Notes: generated by a model not told the origin, from the letters alone. Shown: positions 1 to 10,696, counted from the first letter of the stretch. The stretch: 64,000 nt of DNA from Epithemia pelagica (GCA_946965045.2 OX337238.1:682001-746000), one strand, 5' to 3'. Translations and numbers: made by a program.

Positions 1-1714
1 AAAAGGGATCCAAAAAGGCTTGCCATGTAGTATTCGTCGTATTGGTCGACGTTGTTGTAGGAGTCGACGCCTCCTCCTCCTCCTCTTGTGGTTGTTCTTG
101 AGTCGTACTGGTACTACTGGTCGATGCGGCAGCCTCCCAGGGATTATCACTGGGATCCACCACGGCCGTCGTCTTGTTGGTATTGGTTGTTGTTGGTGGA
201 ATCCATCCGGCATTGTACAACATGGCATGGGCCAAATCTTCCCGCAACGGTGCCTTGGCTGTGGACAAGCGATAGCCTCGTTGATGCAAGGGCGTCGACG
301 AGGTATCCCACCACACTTGCAATTGATCGTGCACCAAATTCACCACCAAACACAAGAGATTGGAGGGTGGTTTGTGCGAGTTCGGTTGTGGCTTTTTGGC
401 TTTTGCGGTGGTCGTTTGGTGAGAAGAAGACGAAAAGCGAGTTTCCCAATCGTCGTTGTCCTCGTTGTCGTCCTTCCACTCGTGGTGGGCGGCTCGTGCC
501 TCGTCCTTGTCGTCCTTGTCATTCTTGTCATTGTCGTCGGTGGGCGGCAGATACAATTGCACGGGTTCGGGTCGCGGATCAACGTCCGGACCTCCATGGC
601 CCAAGGCTTGATTCATGCCCCGAACGACATGGTCGCGAATGACCCGAATGGACGTGAGTCGACTCCCCTGCGTCGACAAGACGCGAATTCGACAATACAG
701 AGTCTTGTGTAGTTTCGGATGATGGGTCGTCGGTGTTGTTGATGATGATTGCTCCATGTCCATGGGTCGTCGCCACGGCGTGGCGGCCGGACCTTCGAGA
801 CGACTCGTCCCCGGCAAGGGAGACAAGCGGACCGAGGGTGTGACAAAGCCAGCCCACGGAATCAAAATGGCAATTTTGCGGGTCAATTCGCCCAAGGCAC
901 GACAGGTTTCGTGTGGGGGCAACAAACCAATCCAGACATGACTGGCCGATCCCAAGTGCAAATGACACGACAAGATTGTCTTGAGCGTTGTGGGCCAGCC
1001 CTTGAGGGGCACGACACCGGACCGATGCAGCAAGGATGGCGGTCGACCACCCTGCCACGACTGTCGTTGGGAGGAGGACCATGCCTGGGACCGAGGATGC
1101 ACTGGTTTTCCCAAGCGTTCGAGTTGTTGGTGGTGCGCATGGCCAAAGCCCATCGAGGCTTGCATCAAGGCATGGGCCCGAGTCGTATTCGATCGTGGTC
1201 GTCGTCGTTGATGTGGTGGTTGTGGAGAGGTTGCTGTCCCCATGCTGGAGGGTGGTGCCACGTGCGGAATGTCGAGTCGTTTCAATTCTTGACTCACGAC
1301 ACCTTCCAATCCAGGATGACACACCACCACGACTTGTCCTGGACCGGGTGGAAATTTAATCGGCAACACTTGCACGGCATCTTTGGGGGAAAAGTCTTTT
1401 TTGGTAGTATTGTTGTTGGTGGTGGATGGAGAGTGTCGATTTTTTGGTTTGCCGTGTGATGTGGCGAATGGTTTGTTGTGGTTCTTGTGGTTGTGGTTCT
1501 TGTTGTGGTTGTAGGCCTTGGAGGGTGTGGTTCGGACGGAACGAATCGTCATGGTAGAAGTCGCCAGAGGAAGCACGGCAGCACAACGATTCGTCCCTCC
1601 CGTCGTCCAAATCGTACCAGAAGCGATCCATTGGGGATGCGGACCGCAGGACACAATCTGTCGTATTATTCGTGTCGGAGGCGTCCTTGGAAGCATCATG
1701 CGCATCATTCTCAT
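1..1714 (-). CDS. THUMP-domain RNA guanine-N2 methyltransferase (RlmL/UPF0020-like), C-terminus outside window
   Basis: This minus-strand frame is open from an ATG at 1714 to the left edge, at least 570 residues, and no stop is reached. Around residues 118-135 it reads VVVVCHPGLEGVVSQEL, which matches the start of THUMP-type methyltransferases (RlmL: ATCARGLEELL...). Near residues 476-505 it reads LHQRGYRLSTAKAPLRE followed by DLAHAML, the hallmark of the UPF0020/RlmL N2-guanine methyltransferase domain. It ends at the edge with FLDPF, the start of the DPFCGSGT SAM-binding motif. The family methylates guanine-N2 in rRNA or tRNA. Two Asp/Lys- and Asn/His-rich low-complexity inserts make it longer than the bacterial protein. 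A second in-frame ATG at 1552 is a good alternative start; the 54 residues before it could be an organelle-targeting extension. An overlapping 160-residue frame (1356-1838) shows no family features. Family assignment is firm; the exact RNA target is not. Confidence 0.75.
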   Translation of the reverse strand, partial: MRMMRMMLPRTPPTRIIRQIVSCGPHPQWIASGTIWTTGGTNRCAAVLPLATSTMTIRSVRTTPSKAYNHNKNHNHKNHNKPFATSHGKPKNRHSPSTTNNNTTKKDFSPKDAVQVLPIKFPPGPGQVVVVCHPGLEGVVSQELKRLDIPHVAPPSSMGTATSPQPPHQRRRPRSNTTRAHALMQASMGFGHAHHQQLERLGKPVHPRSQAWSSSQRQSWQGGRPPSLLHRSGVVPLKGWPTTLKTILSCHLHLGSASHVWIGLLPPHETCRALGELTRKIAILIPWAGFVTPSVRLSPLPGTSRLEGPAATPWRRPMDMEQSSSTTPTTHHPKLHKTLYCRIRVLSTQGSRLTSIRVIRDHVVRGMNQALGHGGPDVDPRPEPVQLYLPPTDDNDKNDKDDKDEARAAHHEWKDDNEDNDDWETRFSSSSHQTTTAKAKKPQPNSHKPPSNLLCLVVNLVHDQLQVWWDTSSTPLHQRGYRLSTAKAPLREDLAHAMLYNAGWIPPTTTNTNKTTAVVDPSDNPWEAAASTSSTSTTQEQPQEEEEEASTPTTTSTNTTNTTWQAFLDPF

Positions 1715-2049
1715 TCGGTCCAGTGTGAGTTTGCAGTTTAGAGGAGGCAGACGGCTTGTCGCCGATTCCGAACGGCTTGCCACAACAACGAAATCTGAAT
1801 CGAAAATCCCGAAAGTCCAACCAAAGATACTTTTTCATGAATCGCTTTTCAAGCGCTTTTCAATCGCTTTTCTGAAACTGCATTATGGTCGACGGCCAGA
1901 CGGTGGTGTTTAGGTTTTGACGTGAAGCAACATCCGGGCATGCGCGCCGGCAGATCGTGACGGTCAAGATACCACCACCAAGCGAATCCACAGACCAAAG
2001 TCAAGAAACCAGTTAGGAACCAAAGACATGGAAACAGCTGGAGAGTGGT

Positions 2050-4970
2050 TTGGGAAGCCAAACACAAATCCAGAACCACAGCGGAGCACACTCCTCATTT
2101 TCTTTTGGTTCGGGTGGTGGTAGGAGAATGAATCGGTGTACTTGTTCTTGTCGGTCAGTGGCGTTCCGTCCTCCTCCAACAGCCCTGTCGTTGGACACGT
2201 TGCGTAGTAGCAGTGCTGCTGCGGCTCCGGCAACTGTGGTGGGGACGAAACGAAATGGTCCACGACGACGACCACGGCCGCAATCCACTGCAGCAGCAGC
2301 ACTCGCCCCCATTTCGGGTTTCTCCGCACCGGCCGTGAGAGGAGGATCCTCCTCCTCCTTGTGGAATCCCCAACCGTCACCATTCGTTGGTCCTCGTCCT
2401 CGTGGTATCTCCTCCCTTGCAAGCGGGCGATTCTCCTCAGTTCCATGGTTGTCGACGTCGTTGGTTCGCCGCCGCCAGGCTTCCACCTTTGTCTCGAAAC
2501 ATTATGCCTTGCAGTTGACGGTCGATCAAGTGCAGGCCGTTCTGCCTCCCGGCGCCGTTTGTCAGGAAAACTCGACGCATATTCTCGTCAAGGAGTGTCC
2601 CCTCTGTGGCAAACCGACGCATGGTCGGGCCGACAATCACTTTAAATTGTATATTCAAAAAACGGACGGCGCCTTTTTTTGTCATCGCTGTGGAGCCGGA
2701 GGATCCTGGTACGATTTCAAACAACGACTCCGGGGAACCGCCTATCCGGTGCAATCGATTGGACAAGCGGCCGGATTGGCGCCGCCGACCAACGCATCCT
2801 GGTCCACTAGTAGTAGTCCTGCGGCTGCGGCTCCCACCACCACCACCACCCCACCACCACCCTCCACCAAAGTGCCGTGTTTGCCCATGCCGCATCCCAA
2901 ATTGCCGGGCGTGTATGCGCACAATTTGTGGCAGCAAAAGGCCACAAATGGACCCGTCTACCAGTATTTGGTCCACACCCGGGGCTTGGAGGAAGGCACC
3001 TTGCTCAAATATGGCGTCGGACAAGCCAAGTACAAATTTGTCCATCCCCAGACCAATCAATGGGTCTTTAGCGATTGGTACGTGTGAAAGTGACGTTGGG
3101 AGGTGTGTGTGCGTTGGTCGAGTCTCTCATGTTTTATTGTTGTTTTGTTTTGCTGTTTCGGACTGAAATTGCCGGCAGCGTCACCTTTCCCTGGTTGCTG
3201 AGTGTCACGGATATTAAAGAACAAGAACGATTGCGCGGGGCGGAATTTGTCTGTGAATTGCCCGAATCCACGGTGAAAGCGTCCTCCACAAAGGCATCAT
3301 CCACAAACACCACAAAAGACACGAGTGGCAAGGCTCCCCAAATGGGAGGTGGAGATGATGACGACGACGACGAAGATGATGTTGACGACGACGAAGAAGA
3401 AGAAGAAGGTGACGACGATGATGAAGACGATGATGACGACGACGAAGATGATGATGAAGACGACGACGATGACGATGATGAGGAGGAAGACCCCAAAGCA
3501 GAACAGCGCAGGAAAGAAGACCGCACCTTTTTGTTGCGCCGGATCAAGGTGCGTTCTGTCGAAGAAAAGGGATGGCAACGACTCGATCCCAAGGGAGGAG
3601 GCTGGGGACTCTTTGGCTTTCACACAGTTCCACACGGTGCCACCGAAGTCGTCTTGACGGAAGGAGAGTTTGATGCCATGGCCGTGTGGCAAGCCACACA
3701 CCGACCCGCCATTTCCCTGCCCAATGGATGTCGGTCGTTACCACCCGAAGTCTTGCCTCTGTTGGAACGCTTTCATAAGATTTACCTGTGGATGGACAAT
3801 GACGCTGGCGGCATTGAAGGCGCCGAAAAGTTTGCCAAGAAATTTGGATTGTCCCGTTGTTACATTGTGCGACCCACCTCCACCAATTGTGTGAAACTAA
3901 AGAGTGGAAAAAAGAGCAAACACTTGCCCAAGGACGCGAATGATGCCTTGCGAATGGGATTGGATATTAACAAAATCTTGGATACGGCCGAAGTGACGCC
4001 ACACGAACGGATTGCCACCTTTTCCGAGTTGCGCGAACACGTCTTTGACGAAATCATCAACCCCGACAAGTATTCGGGGGCTGCCCTCACCTCCATGCCA
4101 AATTTCACCAAGATTATCAAGGGCTTTCGACGCGGAGAAATGACCGTCTTGACCGGTCCGACCGGCTCGGGAAAGACCACCTTTCTCTGCCAACAAAGTT
4201 TGGACATGGCCGAACAGGGCATTAACGTGCTCTGGGGAAGTTTTGAAATTAAAAATACTCGATTGGTGCACAAACTCTTGCATCAGTTTGCGCGAAAACC
4301 GCTTCCGCGCGGGGATCCCTCCATGCGAGAAGAACTGGAAGCCATTGGCGATCGCTTTTCCGAACTCCCCATGTACTTTATGAAGTTTCATGGAGGCTCC
4401 GAAATTGACGAAGTCTTGGATACCATGGACTATGCGGTCTATGTCAATGATGTGGAACACATTATTTTGGACAATATGCAGTTTATGGTCTCGCGGGAAA
4501 AGTCGATGAAAAGTTCCTTTAGTAAATTTGATGTTCAAGATGTGGCGATTGAAAGGTTTCGTCGGTTTGCCACGGACAAAAATGTTCACATTACCCTCGT
4601 CGTCCATCCGAAAAAGGAAGAGGGGGAAACCTTGTACATTTCCTCCTTTTATGGATCGGCCAAGGTCACGCAAGAAGCCGATACCGTGTTGATCTTGCAA
4701 CGCGAAGGCAGCAACAAGTACCTGGATGTGAAAAAGAATCGCTTTGATGGGACCTTGGGACGATGCCGGTTACTCTTCAATCCGAAAGATGGCCGCTATT
4801 CGGAACAACTGGCCGAGCTGCCCACGGAGGACCGTAAATCCTCCAAATCCCAATCGTTTCGAGGCGCTCCTCCCCCACCCGACCCGGATACACCCAATGT
4901 CTGGACAGCGCATTTCGCCAAACAAGACTACTCGAATTATGGCGGCGGCGGCGGCAAGTCTTCCTCCTAA
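2050..4970 (+). CDS. Twinkle-type organellar DNA primase-helicase
   Basis: Two exons, 2050-3077 and 3179-4970, joined across a 101-bp GT-AG intron. The join gives ...SDCVTFPW, matching the conserved CxTFPW/M of T7 gp4/Twinkle proteins, and yields about 939 residues. Visible parts: a Ser/Pro/Arg-rich N-terminal extension (organelle presequence; ATG at 2128 is an alternative start); a primase-type zinc ribbon (CPLCG at about 183, CHRCG at about 214); an Asp/Glu tract at about 400-447; a TOPRIM domain (EGEFDAMA at about 503 and DNDAGG at about 549); and a RecA-like SF4 helicase core with Walker A GPTGSGKTT at about 669, a Walker B-like IILDNMQF and a downstream HPKKEEGE. The family unwinds and primes organellar DNA. 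Here the zinc ribbon and TOPRIM motifs both look intact, as in plant and protist Twinkle rather than the animal form. Mitochondrial versus plastid location cannot be decided by eye. Confidence 0.9.
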
Positions 4971-5196
4971 GACACTCGCGCTACGCAAGCTATAGTTAGT
5001 CGCGAACGATTCCGCTAGTAGAAGTATACGAATAAAGAGAATTGTTCACCAGATTGTTGTACGAGTATAGGTTGTGCGTTGGAAGCTTTTGTTCCATGAC
5101 AAGGAGCCACGGCGCCTGAGGCAATATCTCTCTACTTTATCGGAATGACATGTCTGCGGCGTTCCTTGCAACCTGCTTTTGGCGCACAGTTACACT

Positions 5197-6166
5197 TTAC
5201 TGGTATTCTTCAATGAGTTCTTGAAGCCGTCCTGGATTGGCTCCCATGAGTCGTTCGACAACTTCACCACCCTTGATAAAGACAAAGGTTGGCATGGCGG
5301 ATACATTGTATTCGGCCGCCGTATCCGGATTCTCGTCCACATCCACCTTGAGAAACACCACATTGTCGTAGGATTCGCTCAATTCTTTAAACTATATAGC
5401 ATTCGCCACAGGACACCAAACAAACAACGAAATGGCACGCATCCAGAGAGACACCAAACAACAAAAAATGAGAGGCGCAACAGCAGGGACCGTACCGACA
5501 CACAACTGGCGAAACTCCGGTTGTTGGAAGGATACTCTCTGTCCACAATCAGTCAATGAAACAAGGATTCAAAGGCGCGACTCCAACACATTTCTTGACA
5601 AAAGACATGGCATTTCACCGAATGCCATATATCTTTATGAAAATGCTCGCAAACTCGAAACAACCATGGACGTACCAGAGGTGCAATCATCTTACATGGT
5701 CCACACCATGTCGCTGTTGAGAAAGAACATCAAAGCGTACAACACACAATGAAAAACAGACAGCCAACCAGTCAGAGAGAGAGAGAGAGAGAGTGACCCA
5801 TTCACGTAAAAATCCACAATCGCAGAAGAAGAAGAATGTACCTGTAAAATCAATCACCACCAACTTTTGTTCGCCACCAGCCTTTAACAACAGAGCCTTG
5901 ACGTCATCGAGTGATGCCGGTTCCTCCACAGCACCGCCACGCATACTGAGCACTGAAGGAAGACGTTGACTCACACCAAACAAGCTAGTAGTTGTGGCTG
6001 TAGATTGAGAGGGAACCTGGTGTCGATCATCATCATTATTTGTTCGACAGGATTTGGGGACCGCCGAAGGAGGTTGCAGCGGAGGTGTGGCCTTCACTCC
6101 AATGGTGCATGAGGTCAGAACCAATAATAGCAGACAAACGGAAACACGAGAAACCATGCTGTTCAT
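5197..6166 (-). CDS. Secretory/organelle-targeted thioredoxin, three exons
   Basis: Reconstructed as exons 6166-5842, 5713-5676 and 5391-5197 with GT-AG introns of 128 and 284 bp, giving 185 residues. Exon 1 encodes a hydrophobic signal peptide (MNSMVSRVSVCLLLLVLTSC), a Ser/Thr-rich linker and the first strand of the fold (KLVVIDFT). Exon 2 is only 38 bp and carries the active site: ATWCGPCKMIAPL. Exon 3 gives FKELSESYDN, VVFLKVDVDENPDTAAEY, the cis-Pro loop MPTF and a normal C-terminus. The core is a complete thioredoxin with a WCGPC redox site, so it should be an active disulfide reductase. The signal peptide means it is not cytosolic: ER/secretory or, in a diatom, possibly plastid. I see no clear AF cleavage motif. 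Intron 1 holds a GA microsatellite near 5775-5795. Confidence 0.9.
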
Positions 6167-6575
6167 TCACACACAAGGGCACAACAACAAAACTTATGGT
6201 TCTTGAACAGAATGATGGATGTGTCTGGAGTCTGGACTATGGACACCACAAAAGATGCGTGATGAAAGCGACTTGACCTTATCCGCCGTCCGTCGAACAG
6301 ACGCGTGGCAGTTCGGACTTCGGACCGCAGCACATAGCTCCCCGAACTCCTTGGTAGCTCCTCTAGAGGAGTACTGCCCTAGAGTTTGCAGCCGCACTAT
6401 CATGGGCTAATGCAAGAAGATACTCCTATTAACTGTTCGAACGATCTGTGCTCACATCTAGGAGGCATCATAACTGCGAAATGACAAAAGGGTGGGTGAA
6501 AGATGGAACTCACAATGACTACCCTAAAACTTAACTGCGCCCTTACTTGCGTCTGACATGTGACTTCTTTACTCT

Positions 6576-8309
6576 TTACCCATATGCTTTCTGCCCCAGC
6601 TGTAGGATGGACAAGATCGCTCCCAAAACAGCACCCAAAAAGATGATCAACGGAGACGGCAGATTGTTGGAAAACGATACAAGGCTCGAAGTGAAAACCA
6701 GCACAATCGAGTCAGCGCCTCTCTTGATGGAACTGGAGTAAATATTGACGCATGCGGATCCAATCAATCCAATCGCGGCTGCATTCACGCCGCGGAGAAT
6801 CTTACGGAAACTGGCCGAGTGTCTGAGCTGCGACCAAAATGGCAAGGCCGCCACCAGGAGAATAAAGCCAGGGGAGAACAGGCCCAGATTGGCCGCCAGA
6901 GCGCCTTTCCAACCCGCTTGAAGGGCACCGAGATAAGCGGAAAAATTAAAGAATGGCCCCGGCAACGACTGCGTCAAGCCGACCCCGTTGTAGAAAAGAT
7001 CTCCTGGAATCGTCTCCGGAACCAGCTCCGCTGCAAGCAACGGTACAATGACAGGGCCACCGCCAAAAATTATGGAGCCAGTTCGAAAGTTGATGGCAAA
7101 CAAGCGGAAAAGTGGACTTGTGAATGGTAGAAACGATGCTACCAGAAACAGCACGATCCATATTCCAAACGCCAAGGCACCAGTCCAAAGAGGTAGATGA
7201 TCGAGCATGTTTTGTGGCGGCGCTGTTTGTTTTGTTTTTTGCAGAGCACTGGATTTGGAAGAAGACAATGACGTACGAGTAGCATCTTTCTGCTTTGCCA
7301 GAAGCGTCGCCATACCAGCCATTGCCAACAAGGACGGGTACACAAACTGGGCACTCGTTCGGGGTATTCTCAAGTCCGAGTTGATCAAGATCGCAACCAT
7401 ACAACTGATTGTTGCCAGTACTTGCTGAAGAGAATCCAACGTGTTGACGAATTTGTATCCAGCTTTGAGTGTCAAAGCCAGAGCAGCGGGGGGAATGCCT
7501 CGCATCCAAAACGGAGAACTTTTCCCTTGGTGTTGAACCAGTGCGACTCCTGCCAAGGAGAGGAGTGAAGCACTTGGTACACACCAACAGATCCAGGCCA
7601 CGACACCTCCAAGAATGCCTGCATGCGAAATCGCCGTTGCTATTACCAGTTGCGTGGAGGACGGTCCAGGAAGTCCCTGTGCGACAGAAAACAATTCGAG
7701 AAAAACTTCTTCCGTTAACCACTTCTTTTGAACTGTCAAAACTTCACGTAGAAGGGCCACGTGAGCCGGTGGTCCACCAAAAGATATCAGTCCAAGATAC
7801 CAATATTCTTTCACAACTTCCCACACTCTTTTCGTGGTACTTGTTGACGATAAGAAATGCTCATTACCACCACGAACCAGAAGAGTATCTTTCTCATGAC
7901 AATACTTGTCGTCGGGATCTTTGCTTGTTTCACTTGACGAACCAGATGTAGACTGATCAGTCAGCGATGCCTTTTGATTTCGAGGTCTGAGAGTGGTACT
8001 TTGTCGAGACGATGGCATTGTTTCTAATAACATAGGACGGGCCTCGATACCATGAAGCTGCATTGTCAAGGCGAAGGAAGCAACCGTTCCTAGAAAAGAT
8101 CGCATCTTGACACTTGACACCAACCTTGGTCGAGGAGGTCTGTTCACCAGATGGTTCAGCAAGTTCCAGCAGAGAGCGAGGAAGAATACGTGCGCTGAAC
8201 AGAGAGCTCTACAATACCCTAAATTGAAACCGCCAAGGCGGTAAAGGACGGCTGAGTTCAGTATCAGTAGTACAGTGGACAGGACTATTCTATTTATCTT
8301 TGGCAGCAC
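6576..8309 (-). CDS. ChrA-type chromate transporter (CHR family), two-domain
   Basis: A single 577-residue frame with the two homologous halves of the CHR ion transporter family. Half 1 carries LGLISFGGPPAHVALLRE and AQGLPGPSSTQL. Half 2 carries SIIFGGGPVIVPLLAAELVP and TQSLPGPFFNFSAYLG. The paired FGG(G)P and LPGP signatures are diagnostic, and the rest is strongly hydrophobic with many membrane spans. Bacterial members export chromate and confer resistance; algal members are assumed to move chromate/sulfate-like oxyanions, which is inference here. The first about 160 residues are a variable hydrophobic then Ser/Thr-rich extension. The ATG at 8309 lies only 17 bp from the end of the Helitron helicase frame, so the ATG at 8105 (MRSFLGTV...) may be the native start and the upstream part may lie at the element junction. 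Confidence 0.87.
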   Translation of the reverse strand: MLPKINRIVLSTVLLILNSAVLYRLGGFNLGYCRALCSAHVFFLALCWNLLNHLVNRPPRPRLVSSVKMRSFLGTVASFALTMQLHGIEARPMLLETMPSSRQSTTLRPRNQKASLTDQSTSGSSSETSKDPDDKYCHEKDTLLVRGGNEHFLSSTSTTKRVWEVVKEYWYLGLISFGGPPAHVALLREVLTVQKKWLTEEVFLELFSVAQGLPGPSSTQLVIATAISHAGILGGVVAWICWCVPSASLLSLAGVALVQHQGKSSPFWMRGIPPAALALTLKAGYKFVNTLDSLQQVLATISCMVAILINSDLRIPRTSAQFVYPSLLAMAGMATLLAKQKDATRTSLSSSKSSALQKTKQTAPPQNMLDHLPLWTGALAFGIWIVLFLVASFLPFTSPLFRLFAINFRTGSIIFGGGPVIVPLLAAELVPETIPGDLFYNGVGLTQSLPGPFFNFSAYLGALQAGWKGALAANLGLFSPGFILLVAALPFWSQLRHSASFRKILRGVNAAAIGLIGSACVNIYSSSIKRGADSIVLVFTSSLVSFSNNLPSPLIIFLGAVLGAILSILQLGQKAYG

Positions 8310-8325
8310 TTCCTAGAAATGAAAG

Positions 8326-9255
8326 TTAATTAAGTCTTTCATCGAGCTGAACCGCGGGTGGCGGACGTTTAGTTGTCCGGAAATGTACATGAAACTCTTT
8401 ACATTCAGCAGACATTCCACGACATTTGTCGGCTATAAGTGGTTTTGCAAGGAAAAGGCCTTTGAGCTGGCAAACTGTCGACAAACAAACATAGTTCCAA
8501 TTGCCCGTGTAGTCCCAGTTCGATATGTAAAGAAATTCGATTGATCTCCCTTGTAGCTTATGAACAGTCCTTGCATTGGACACATTGAGAGGAAGCTGCG
8601 TCATTTTCATCGTTTTCCTCACTCGTTTCATGCCAAACATGGGGAGTGGGAACTGCACTTGTTGAGTAACAGTTTGAGGCTTCAAAAGAACAACATGGTT
8701 CTGGTTTCCATCAACCATTTTCACCTTGATTCCCTCGATTTGAGTGACCTTAAGACTCCAAACATAATATCCATCAATCAATATTTTCTCCAAATCAGTT
8801 AATGTCACCCCTTGCTTAAGGAGAACGCCATTGAATTCACACATGGCTCCATTAGCAATACATGACTCAACGTCTTTGTTTTCATTGATACACAACGGTC
8901 TTCTATAATACAGTTTCAAAAGTGGATCATATCTCTTGTTGTCTCGTCCTTGCAAGTGACCCTCACCACAGGTGGCATATAGGATATCTTCACTTGCCTT
9001 GTTGAAATCAACATAGTCATTTCTTGTTCCCGCTTTTTTCCACTTCAAGTTGGACGCTTTGATACAGATTGTGTGCATGGGAGGGTCAACATTAGGATCT
9101 TTTGAATGGGTATTTTCCAGATGTTTAGCAAAAATGGCATCATTGATTGCTGCTCGATCAAGATTAGTTTTCGTTGCATAAACCACATTTGGAGGAATGT
9201 CTTTCTCTGTTGGTCCATGTTTAGATCCAACAACACGAGTATTGATTGTCGCCAC
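8326..9255 (-). CDS. Helitron PIF1-like helicase, C-terminal part
   Basis: A 309-residue frame that supplies the C-terminal helicase motifs missing from the upstream frame: YATKTNLDRAAINDAIF (motif IV region), then NARTVHKLQGRSIEFLYIS and YVCLSTVCQLKGLFLAKPL (motifs V/VI, PIF1 C-terminal domain). A short overlapping frame at 9347-9045 carries the preceding segment, showing where the frame changed. The stop at 8326 is close to the expected 3' end of the element. Confidence 0.75.
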   Translation of the reverse strand: MATINTRVVGSKHGPTEKDIPPNVVYATKTNLDRAAINDAIFAKHLENTHSKDPNVDPPMHTICIKASNLKWKKAGTRNDYVDFNKASEDILYATCGEGHLQGRDNKRYDPLLKLYYRRPLCINENKDVESCIANGAMCEFNGVLLKQGVTLTDLEKILIDGYYVWSLKVTQIEGIKVKMVDGNQNHVVLLKPQTVTQQVQFPLPMFGMKRVRKTMKMTQLPLNVSNARTVHKLQGRSIEFLYISNWDYTGNWNYVCLSTVCQLKGLFLAKPLIADKCRGMSAECKEFHVHFRTTKRPPPAVQLDERLN

Positions 9256-9376
9256 ATCACCATTGCTTGGTCCCTCATCTCGAAATGTCTCAAGAATTGT
9301 CCCCCATGGTGGATCAAGGCAAAACCTGTGATTTGTCTTAAGTTCAAGGAATGTGTGTTACCATTTCACAAAGTCC

Positions 9377-10678
9377 TTAAAAAGGGGCTTTGACTGGTTT
9401 CAGTTGTGTGAAATCACCTGCAAAGACAAGAGCAATTCCACCAAAGGCTGCATCCGGCTGCAATATTTGTCGCAATTTGTGATCAAGAGTATCAACGACT
9501 TCTTTTGAGGCAAATGAAATTTCATCAACGATCAACAGATAAGCATTTTTCCATTGCTCTGGTTCCTCGGTAATTGCTCTGTTTAGTGCACAAGCCATAG
9601 CAGTTGTTTCTCCATTTATCCCAACTGCCGCAGCACCTGTAAGAGCAGTAACGACAATAGTTCTCTTGTCATACCTGATGTGGAGGTTGTAGCACAAATT
9701 TTTGGCGTATCGTACAATTGTTTTGATAACGTGGCTTTTCCCAGACCCCCCTGTTCCTGATAGAAATGCAATGAATTGGTTTCCCCTGTTGACTTTTTGC
9801 AATGTCTTTTGAATGTTGTCAAGTTTCTGTCGTTTCCGTGTAGGCATTGCTTCAGGATTTGTATTTGAATTTCGGTTTGCCTCATCATGCAAACGCAATA
9901 TAAAAGCAGAAATGATTGCTTCGAATGCATAGCGCTGATCCATATCGTCTCTGAAATGGTGGGCTGCATATTCGCGTATATTTTTCAATGTTCCAATCGC
10001 TTTGATATCTTGCTGTCCATCACCAGCTGTAATTCTCTCTGTCCGTGAAATTGCCAATTCATGAAGAGCTGCTTTGGTTACATGATGAGAAAAGGACGTT
10101 TCAGGGGTGGACTCAAGACCCACATGTGAAGCTGAGGTGTCTTCCAGGAGCTGTAGAACATTTCCTGTAAAGCCGTTGTCTTCATCTATAACAGGTGTAA
10201 CAATGTTTTGAATGCCACAGTTTGACGTTCCACATTTGCAAATGATACATGATGGAATCTGATAAATGTTGGTTGGCGACCTCAAGTCAAGTCCTGTCTC
10301 ATTCATGTCATTGACCGTCTCAATAAGCTCCTCAAAGGCACTGTCAAAATCTTTGTGAAGAGCACTATCCTCATCATTTTCATTATCATATTCATCATGG
10401 ACACAACAGTTGTCAGTTGGCTTTTGTGTTTCTTTTTCCAGAGGATCCACTGGTCTTCCAGAATTTAGACTGTTCCGACAATCTTGAATATTAGCAAGAA
10501 TTTGCCAATGCTCAGCTGTGATCATTCCACTCCGAAGTGCTGCTTGGAAACATTTAACAAATGAACCATCCTTTGTCAAATCTCCTGGAAAGGATCTGAA
10601 TGAATGGAACAAGATGTTTGCTTTTTTTGCATAAAGTTCCATGTAATGATGTTCCTCGTGCAAGATATCATCCGGCAT
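9377..10678 (-). CDS. Helitron PIF1-like helicase, N-terminal part
   Basis: A 433-residue frame with the first SF1B/PIF1 helicase motifs: Walker A LSGTGGSGKSHVIKTI, motif Ia VVTALTGAAAVGINGETTAM, motif II (Walker B) YLLIVDEISFASKEVVDTLD and motif III GIALVFAGDFTQLKPV. The frame ends directly after motif III. The remaining motifs are found in the next frame (9255-8326), so one frameshift or stop around 9255-9377 separates the halves. In an intact Helitron this domain unwinds DNA behind the Rep nick. Confidence 0.8.
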   Translation of the reverse strand: MPDDILHEEHHYMELYAKKANILFHSFRSFPGDLTKDGSFVKCFQAALRSGMITAEHWQILANIQDCRNSLNSGRPVDPLEKETQKPTDNCCVHDEYDNENDEDSALHKDFDSAFEELIETVNDMNETGLDLRSPTNIYQIPSCIICKCGTSNCGIQNIVTPVIDEDNGFTGNVLQLLEDTSASHVGLESTPETSFSHHVTKAALHELAISRTERITAGDGQQDIKAIGTLKNIREYAAHHFRDDMDQRYAFEAIISAFILRLHDEANRNSNTNPEAMPTRKRQKLDNIQKTLQKVNRGNQFIAFLSGTGGSGKSHVIKTIVRYAKNLCYNLHIRYDKRTIVVTALTGAAAVGINGETTAMACALNRAITEEPEQWKNAYLLIVDEISFASKEVVDTLDHKLRQILQPDAAFGGIALVFAGDFTQLKPVKAPF

Positions 10679-10696
10679 TTCTTCTGTTTCAATGTT

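Noticed and set aside
1356-1838. 160-codon minus frame starting MKKYLWLDF
   Set aside because: Overlaps the methyltransferase N-terminus in another frame and has no family features; the methyltransferase frame carries recognisable motifs.
3134-3592. Minus-strand poly-Ser frame and parallel poly-Val/Ile frame opposite the acidic tract
   Set aside because: They are the antisense of the GAT/GAC/GAA repeat in the primase-helicase exon; no independent start, domain or conservation is visible.
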